The notes under the pieces are model-generated. The model worked only from the letters and a program-made list of their open reading frames with translations, ran no database searches and was not told the origin of the DNA. 64,000 nt of DNA, taken from contig PDHQ01000083.1 of the NCBI GenBank assembly GCA_003339415.1, forward strand, positions 73,084-137,083, in the 5' to 3' direction. The stretch's first letter is position 1. Every line of letters starts with the position of its first letter. The DNA is from Ophiocordyceps camponoti-saundersi (nom. inval.) (lineage: Eukaryota; Ascomycota; Sordariomycetes; Hypocreales; Ophiocordycipitaceae). Made by a program: the position numbers and the translations under genes. Shown here piece by piece: positions 57,201 through 64,000 of this stretch.

Positions 57201-59835
57201 AATCTTCCTAATCTTCTTTAATCTCGGGCTCTGCGACGTATTTAACTATTTAATCGAGCTTTAGATCGGCCAGGTTATAGAACCTAATATTTCTAGCCCT
57301 AATAATCTTATCTTCTTCGGGTAGATATATCTTATAGATATGCTCGTAAAGGCTTTCTATGCCGACGAGGCGGCCTTCCTTAGCTCGAGGGGCCATTTTA
57401 GCGCTCTAAATCCTATATTAGGGAGGGATAACGACGTATGCCTTATAACCCCACGATCGTATATATTTAATCGAATATTTATACGGAACGCAGATCGCGG
57501 CTATTACTATCTTAATAGGGCTCTGATTCTTCGGGTTAGTCGACGATAGCAGCATATTCTATATATAGGCGCTAGAGTCGATAAAGAATAGCCATAGCTT
57601 CTCGGGCAGCTTCGTCTCGATATAAATAGCTCTCGTAGCCTCTATGAGGGTGCGGCCGGCACGCTCGGCTCTGCCGTTCTAGGCAGGAGTATAAGGGGCA
57701 TAGAATCGCAAGATAAAGCCCTCGTTAGCGGCCTAAGCCTTAATCTTTTATTACGTAAATTTAAGGGTATTATCGAAACCTATTACTTAAATACGGTAGC
57801 CGCCGGTAATAGCGTTAACGCTACGTTTCCACGCTTTAAGCCGTTTAAAGGCTTTATTACGGGTCTTCGTAAAGAGAACCTAGTAATAGTTAGTATAGGC
57901 ATCGATTCCGTAAAGCGTATACCGATAACCCTTATAGGCTATTAGAGAATATTAGATATAATCCTAGAAGATATATTATAGGAAACTCGTAGGCAGAATA
58001 GCGGGATCTTAACTAATTACGGTATCTGCTTTTCTAAGTTAGTAGGCTCGGCAGTAGAACGACTCGAAGATACCCTTCTTATTAATCGTGAGGCCGGATT
58101 TACGGTAGGCCTCGAGGATCCTATCTTTACCTGCGTGCCTAAGGCGTCGATATATTACTATATAATCGACTTCCTTTTCTTTTATAGGTAAGGCAGCTAT
58201 TATAAGAGGCTTTAGAGCCTTAGCGCCCGTGATATTAGCGACGCCTCCTATCTAAGAGAGGTAGCAGACGGTGCGGCCTCGTTATTAAAGGCGTATTCCT
58301 TCGCTATCGATGCGGATTTCCTTTCTATCGAGTTAATCGGCGGAGACGAGATTAACTAGGATATCTATACTATAGAATACCTCTTTAAATATAATCGAAT
58401 AGCCGTTAGAAGCGTTAATCGTAATAGTGCCTTAGCCGTAGTAGAATAAGGGCTTACTATTCGATGCCGTAAGATAACGAGGGCTATTAAACTCTTCGTA
58501 TTAATTAAACTATCCCTTATTATTAAAGAGGTGCAAAGTATAGCTAGTATCGATAATTATAGCGTTCTATAAAATAGGGCTATCGCGACCTTTAAGGGCA
58601 GTATTAATAATATAAGCTACGGTGCTTTTCCCTGCCGATATTATATCCGCGCTACTACTTACGGAACTCGCGTTGCTATTCCTACGTTACCTAGGAATAG
58701 GTAGCGGCCGGAGCTCGGGGTGGAGAACCTAGCATTGCTCCTTCGAGTAAATATAACCTCCTAGATAGACGTTATAGCCGTAGCAAGAGAGGGTTATAAT
58801 CTCGTTCGTTATATTTATACGCTTCGGCATATAGGGCATAATACGTATCTCCGAGTTCGATAACGATAGCTTCGGCTTATTATTATTATTACCGTTACCC
58901 TTATTCTCCGGCTTCTTCTTCTAAGGTTAGCTTTAGGTTATAGAAAGAGCCTTTCCGCTTAATAAGTCGCGGGTTATTTTAAAGTTAGCGATTCGCGATA
59001 AAATATACGTATTAATATCGTTAAAAGATAACCTAGAAGGGCTATCTATATCGTAATCCTACTTCTTAGCGATAACGGGGCATAGGGTTTAGATAGTATT
59101 AATAGCTTTCTAAGCGTAGATATATAGTATCTCTTTAAAATTAGCCCCCATATCTTTATCCGTGATAATCTAGTTCTAAAGGCCTTAAAGGTCCTTCTTA
59201 AAGGCTCTCTAACCTTTAATTATATCGTCTTTTAGCTTAAGCTAATACTAACGTTAAAGAACGTATCGAGGTTATATCTTCGTTAATACTTTAGCCTATT
59301 TCTTAGCTAAGAGATAGATATCGTATACCGTAGTATTTTTATCCTAGCTAAGCCGGGTAATGCTACTAATAGCTTTACCGGATAGGGACTATAAGACGAT
59401 TCCTACGGTAATCTCTATTTTATCGTTATATTTGATAGCTTTATCTTTATCGACGGGTCGGGTTAGAACCTTATTATCGAAGATAAATAGTTTCACCCTA
59501 TTAATTCGGGCTGCCGCTATAAGAGATCTATGCCACTTAATATAGCTTACGGCGCCCTTAAGCTTCGTTCTACTAAAGGACGAAGATATAGTTATCTATT
59601 CTTATTTATCGTATTTTGCGCTTTTTCTTATTATTTTGTATTATGCCTCCGGATCGAGAAGGCTGGTTGAATTTTTCGCTGCTAAAATTAGTGCAAAATG
59701 ATTTTCTTCGTTTTTGTTCTGCGTGTGGAATTTTCCGTCACACTATAGCGTTCCGAATTAATCAAAGAAGCCCAAAAGCAGGAAAAAATGAAGGTATCGT
59801 GAACTTCAGCGTAGCGGAAGCGTATATTAGAAGGC
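54217..59835 (-). pseudogene. RIP-decayed copia gag-pol remnant
   Basis: Minus-strand translation, broken by many stops, shows integrase features near 57.7 kb (AERAGRTLIEATRAIY, preceded by PYTPA and a stop), reverse transcriptase LLYVND at 56155-56172, where the family has LLYVDD, then RDLGEPTTFLGL followed by a stop at a former Gln, and RNase H features near 55.55 kb (SKRQTLITLSLTEAEF, preceded by a stop at a former Trp). The changes fit G-to-A/C-to-T transitions. The gag region near 59.5 kb has KLKGAVSYIKWHRSL. Protease and zinc knuckle were not resolved. Confidence 0.88.
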
Positions 59836-59845
59836 GCTCATAACC
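59836..59845 (-). other. Primer-binding site of half-tRNA type (initiator Met tRNA anticodon arm)
   Basis: Immediately inside the right (5') LTR the minus strand reads GGTTATGAGC, the complement of GCUCAUAACC, the anticodon stem-loop of initiator methionine tRNA. Several copia-type elements prime from such an internal tRNA site rather than the tRNA 3' end. Confidence 0.75.
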
Positions 59846-59985
59846 TATGGTGATATAAGGTGGGCACAGGCTATCGGGTGGGTGCACTGATGTGTGTGTA
59901 TTATGTGTGCTAGGTCTAGGCTAGGATGGCTAGGCTAGGTCGTGTGCGAGGTCGGGCGGGGCTGGTCACGTGGACCCCCTCAACA
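59846..59985 (-). repeat. LTR, right copy (5' LTR of the element)
   Basis: 140 bp, TATGGTGATATAAGG to CCCCTCAACA. Compared with the left copy, three C-to-T changes are visible, each in a CpA context. Confidence 0.93.
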
Positions 59986-59990
59986 GGTAG
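59986..59990. repeat. Target site duplication, right copy (GGTAG)
   Basis: Matches the GGTAG before the left LTR. Confidence 0.85.
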
Positions 59991-60545
59991 TATGTACGGG
60001 CATGCAGGCAAAAATAAAGGGGATACGTCCGAGCACTTGTAGGTTGGACGTATGGATGTAGGTGTGTACATATGGGGTATGTAGGCGGTGGTTGTGTGCC
60101 TACTGCCTACCACATCAAACGTGTAGTACACGCAAGGAGGTAAGGTTGTGCCTAGTATTTAGACTCAAGAAAAGCGTAATAGCTGCGACAGCCAATTGCT
60201 CAACTCAGAGTCTATCTACGGTTGCGATGAAACGGGGTAGCACCATCGTGCCTCTTTCTTTTCGTCGCCATCCATTCCGTTGCACAGGGTCAACCCACGT
60301 GCAAAGGCATACACCCCCCGGTCTGGGGGAGGGAAGAGGGAGGGGAAGAAGAGGGCCACGCGATGCGCTGGGGACACCCTGTCAAGGTGACACAGAAAAG
60401 CCAAAAACCCCCCGATCGACGTACAACATACATGATTTGTAGGTACAAATATCAATCACATTCCTGGTTCCTTCCTACCTGATATATGGATATACGGTTC
60501 ATAGAGGAGAAGAGGGGGGGGGGGGGGAAGTAAACGGGGGATGCA

Positions 60546-60570
60546 TGCTGCTGCTGCTGCTGCTGCTGCG
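60546..60570. repeat. (CTG)n triplet repeat
   Basis: About eight CTG units in non-coding sequence. Confidence 0.85.
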
Positions 60571-63500
60571 CCTCTCTTTACCGATATGGGGAGAGTCCAT
60601 CTTTTATCCGGCAACACGTACGGACGATGTACTAGGTCTGCATGTACATAAGTACCTCCCTAGCAGCTGGTGCTAGCTGCCCGCCTAGCAGCACCGCTAA
60701 GCTCTCGCACCAGGGCTAACAGCCTAACACTACCACTACGGTATCCGTACGCGGTACCTGATTGGCAAAGGCTCGGGCCGCAGCTAATCACAAGCCTCCT
60801 CCTTCATCGCTTCCAAAGATGTGTGTTTAATTTTTTTTTCCCACGTCTCATCTCTTTGTGTTGAAAGATTTTTCTCTCCTCACTCTGTCTTTTCACCACT
60901 CCAAAGACAAGAAGAAAGCAACTGTCATAGTAAGCGCCCTTGGCAGCTTTCCCCCTCTTTCCCCCTTCTTCATTGCTCGCCTCGTTTCCACTCTCAACTC
61001 AACTCAAACCCCGCCACCGTCACGCCAAGTCCAAGGTTCGACGCCGACGGGGGACGAAGGGGCACCCTGCCAGGGTATCGAGCCCTGGCCGAAAGAAAAA
61101 GAGAGTTGTCTCGACGCCCCTCCCCCTCCCTTACGCGCCCCCCCCCTCCCCCTCTCCCCCCTCCCTCTGCATCTTCCCCGGAACAAGCAGGGCTTCTACG
61201 AACCTGCAACTGGCTGCGAGATCCCCCCCCTCTCCTCTTCCTTGGACGGAGCCGTAAACAGAATCACTGCCAAAGCATACTTACATACATATCCGTACAC
61301 CTATCAACTACTACCTAGTACCTTTTTGGTAGGTAACGACGTCTGTCTGTTCTCACCTTAGCTATCATTGTCTAAACTAGCGCCGCTGACACAAAGAAAG
61401 ACGACAGCTGCCAGAGTCCCCAACCCAACCGTCGCGAACGGTTCCACCTAGCGTTCCCGCGCCCCCTCTTTTTTTTCTCCAAAGCTTAAGCCTCCTCCTC
61501 ACTTTGCGACCAACTGCGGATCCCAAGCTGGTTATAGAGCCATCAATCAGTATCAGAGAGAGACAAGAGCAGCAGGTCAGCAAAGAAGAAAACATCGCCT
61601 CCTTCGTTCCCCCCCCTTCCCCCCCCTTTCCTTTGATTTGCCTTGCGGCTCTGTCCATATGCAAAATTTCCTCCATCGCCGTCGGCTGGTTGGTTCCATT
61701 GTGCTGCGATGCAGCTGCAACTGCGGGATGCTCGCCACCCCCCCCCCCCCCCCCCCCCCCAGGCGTCTACGCTGGAGCCGACTTGTCGGGATGGCGCCCC
61801 GTCTGGCCAGGGGACCCGGACTGTCTATTGAACCGACGCGCCGCACTGTACACAGCATCCCGGCCGACGGCTCTTGGCTGGGTGCACAAAACGAAACTGA
61901 CGTTTTCTGATTGAAAGCTTTCCAACTTCCAAGAATATTCGCCTGCGACTAGCTTTGAAACGGGCTGCGTGTGTGAGCGCCCGCATCCTGCCATCTGCTG
62001 CGAGACCGGGCCTGTTTCCGCCAGCCGTCGCATGTGTGCCGGTACGTAATGCCATCTCATCGTCCAATTGGTGCTCTAGCTAACTGCCATTTTGCGACAG
62101 GCTCGACTGATCCCGCAGAATCGACCGAGCAGGGTCACACATACAATACATACATACACACGTACCTACATACAGCTTGTCGGTCGAAGAGGTGATCCGA
62201 TTCGAGTCGCGAGGTCATCATGACGGTAGCCAAGATCAAGAAAGAAGACCATGATGAAAAGATCAAGGTCAGTCTTTCCGGATTTCGTCCTCTCTTCATG
62301 TTATTGGTTTTTTCCCGATCGACGTCTTCTACGACCTTGGTGCATGGGGCCTCCTACCTGGTCACAGCCTGCGTGATCGCCAAGCGGCGGCTCAAGCTGA
62401 GAGGGAACGCGGCACACACACACACACACATACATACATACGCACCACCCGCCTTCTCCCCCCTTCTCTCCGCCCCCAGTTGCGCGAGGATTGAGGGGGG
62501 GGGGAGAGGACGATCAGCGGAGTAAAGGAAAAAGCAAGAAAAGGGGAACTAAAGCTCCCAATGGACGGACAAAGGGGCAGGGGGTGGGAAGAAGAGGAGG
62601 AGCAAAAGAAAAAAAGGAAAAAAAATCTGCAGCCGTTGATGACTGGAGAGATGTTGGGCCAAGGCTCGTCGCAAGCCTGACCGGGACAAGAGCCAAAGAG
62701 GGTGGGCCGCTTGTTTCACCAAATTGGCCAGGAGTGCGCGCGCTGTGGGTCGTCCCGGCGTGGTACATGGAGAGCGGGAGGGCTGAGGCGGAAGGCTGCA
62801 GGCTTTTCGTATCAGCTCTCCAGCGGTGTGCGACGCGGCCGCCCAAGGGTTTGGCCCCGGGCTCAAGGATGCGCCAGGCCAGCAGCCACTGCAGCGCGGA
62901 GATTGGCGATGCCGCCCAAAAAGGCGCGCAGCCAGTCGCGAGCCACGGACCGGTGGGGACGACGCGTCGCTGATGAGATGGCCGATAAAACAACACAAGA
63001 CGGCGCCGGCGCGGCGCTAGGACGCGAGCCGTCGCGCCGTCTCTTTGGTCTCTGCCGCCATGCCTCTCTGGACTCTGCAGCCGACTCACTCTCTCTCCTT
63101 CTCTCTCCCTCTCTCTCTCTCACGCACACTCTCTCTGTCTTTGGTCTCTGTTTCTGTCTGTTTCTCTCTACTCCACTGTCTCTCCCTGCCCCTTTCTTCG
63201 TCTCACACACACTCTCTCTCCGTCTGCCTACCTACCTACCTACTAGACATCACTTACTACGGACCTACCACCCTGGGTGCCTACACCTATAGGCTATCTG
63301 GTCCTCACGAGGGTGGCCGACCACGGTACGGGGCGCCCCCCCCCCCCTTTCGTCGTTGCCTTGCATTTCACACCGCAAAGCCAATCCCGGCTGAGTGCTG
63401 GCCCGTTGGCTAGCCCCGGTCTTTCGCTTCCCCATTGGGCAGCTGCTGGCCGTTTAATCACTCCCCGTCACGTTTCTCCCATGCGCTGGCCCCTCCCTCT

Positions 63501-63942
63501 CTTCCTCTCATCCCGCCACCCCTCCCCCCCCGAGGACCCCGGTCGGTCCCCGTCTCCCCGAGAAGCCCTCACACGCCCCCCTTCCCCCTCTACCCCCCTT
63601 GTCATCAGACCAAAGAAAGGTGAAGAAGACTGAAGAGCAGGAGGGAAAAAAAAGAAGATTGAGAGAAGAGAGAGACAAGAGAAGTCTATTCTTCCACGCG
63701 CTTGCCTCGAACAGGACTGACTTGACGTCCCCCGTCCCGTCGTCCATCATCCTCTCATCTCTTCGTCTCTGTTTCTATCTCTTCTTCTCTCTCGTCTTCT
63801 CGCTTCGCCGTTCGTCTCTTCTCTCGCAGCCACCCCCTCCCCCCCCGGTCCAGTTGATGGGTACTTTCTTCCTACGGTACAATTCCCACATTGTCAGCTC
63901 ATCGCATTACCCACTCTAGATCCTACCTACCTACCTTGCTTG

Positions 63943-63968
63943 CCCCCCCCCCCCCCCCCCCCCCCCCC
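63943..63968. repeat. C homopolymer (~26 nt)
   Basis: Uninterrupted C run close to the window end, without an adjacent gap, so long C runs also occur in sequence that assembled. Confidence 0.9.
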
Positions 63969-64000
63969 TCCCGTCCCTTCCGTGCCCTTCTCATCTGTAC

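Larger units (their letters stand above)
54069..59985 (-). mobile_element. Ty1/copia LTR retrotransposon, complete in structure but inactivated by RIP-type mutation
   Basis: 5.9 kb with 140-bp LTRs at both ends, a 5-bp target duplication GGTAG, a primer site and a polypurine tract, all in the order expected for minus-strand transcription. Decayed coding marks on the minus strand, from right to left, are a gag-like stretch (~59.5 kb), an integrase C-terminal core (~57.7 kb), reverse transcriptase (~56.2-56.0 kb) and RNase H (~55.6-55.5 kb). Integrase before reverse transcriptase identifies the copia order. Stops arise from CAA/CAG-to-TAA/TAG and TGG-to-TAG changes, and the interior is AT-rich with CA and TG strikingly rare. 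It is not autonomous in this state. Confidence 0.95.
59991..64000. other. 4-kb region without a recognisable gene
   Basis: Pyrimidine-rich with (CTG)n at ~60546-60570, a G run at ~60516-60528, C runs at ~61738-61760 and ~63943-63968, CA repeats near 62413-62428 and (CT)n/CTCTCA runs near 63087-63215. A short exon-like frame, MTVAKIKKEDHDEKIK, starts at 62220 and meets a GTCAGT donor-like site at 62268, but no continuation was found. The end may be promoter or 5' UTR of a gene beyond the window. Confidence 0.55.

Noticed and set aside
57340..57549. 69-codon plus-strand frame inside the copia element
   Set aside because: It is antisense to the decayed pol region and has no independent support.
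62220..62267. Short exon-like frame MTVAKIKKEDHDEKIK with a donor-like GTCAGT
   Set aside because: Only 16 codons, and no convincing downstream exon or family match was found.

Overview
The window is nuclear DNA of a filamentous ascomycete (Pezizomycotina, probably Sordariomycetes and perhaps Hypocreales). The signs are short GT-AG introns of roughly 40-180 nt, a Woronin-body HEX-1 gene, a highly reducing polyketide synthase, an LTR retrotransposon carrying RIP-type C-to-T decay, and very many (CT)n, GTAT and ACCTACCT microsatellites. Exon borders were worked out by hand from reading frame, splice consensus and family motifs; protein lengths follow from those models.

1-13 kb, mostly housekeeping: the 3' end of a coiled-coil protein gene; SRP receptor alpha (4530-2351, minus), head-to-head with YIF1 (4869-6016, plus); a Dabb-domain gene with a GC-AG intron (6901-6450, minus); an unknown protein with a Cys/His cluster (7594-8853, plus); an Mpv17/PMP22 membrane protein (9798-9095, minus); and a 14-TM-type (DHA2) MFS transporter (12966-10932, minus).

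13-32 kb, candidate specialised-metabolism region: 4.5 kb without a recognisable gene, then a nine-exon highly reducing PKS (17533-25312, plus; KS-AT-DH-decayed MT-pseudoKR-ER-KR-ACP). Next come an AT-rich stretch, an intron-containing tRNA-Gly(GCC) (26079-25998, minus), a plant-type O-methyltransferase (28106-26217, minus), a LaeA-like methyltransferase (31038-29632, minus) and a divergent gene with a methyltransferase-like motif (31592-32731, plus). The PKS, O-methyltransferase, LaeA-like gene and perhaps the MFS transporter form a plausible polyketide cluster; this is inferred from neighbourhood only.

33-48 kb, housekeeping again: an annexin with a long disordered head (33304-35176), NEMF/Tae2 (38678-35389, minus), HEX-1 with an upstream in-frame extension (40.45-41.93 kb), bleomycin hydrolase (42670-44250) and a large low-complexity protein gene (44939-47664).

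48-64 kb: gene-poor, microsatellite-rich DNA with many copies of a TACTCCGTA motif, interrupted by a complete but RIP-decayed Ty1/copia element (54069-59985, minus orientation) with 140-bp LTRs, a 5-bp target duplication, a half-tRNA primer site and a polypurine tract. Nothing could be called from 60 to 64 kb. Three 10-N gaps (2037, 23594, 40057) are embedded in long G or C homopolymers and look like assembly artefacts; the second lies inside a PKS intron, so it need not break the coding sequence.
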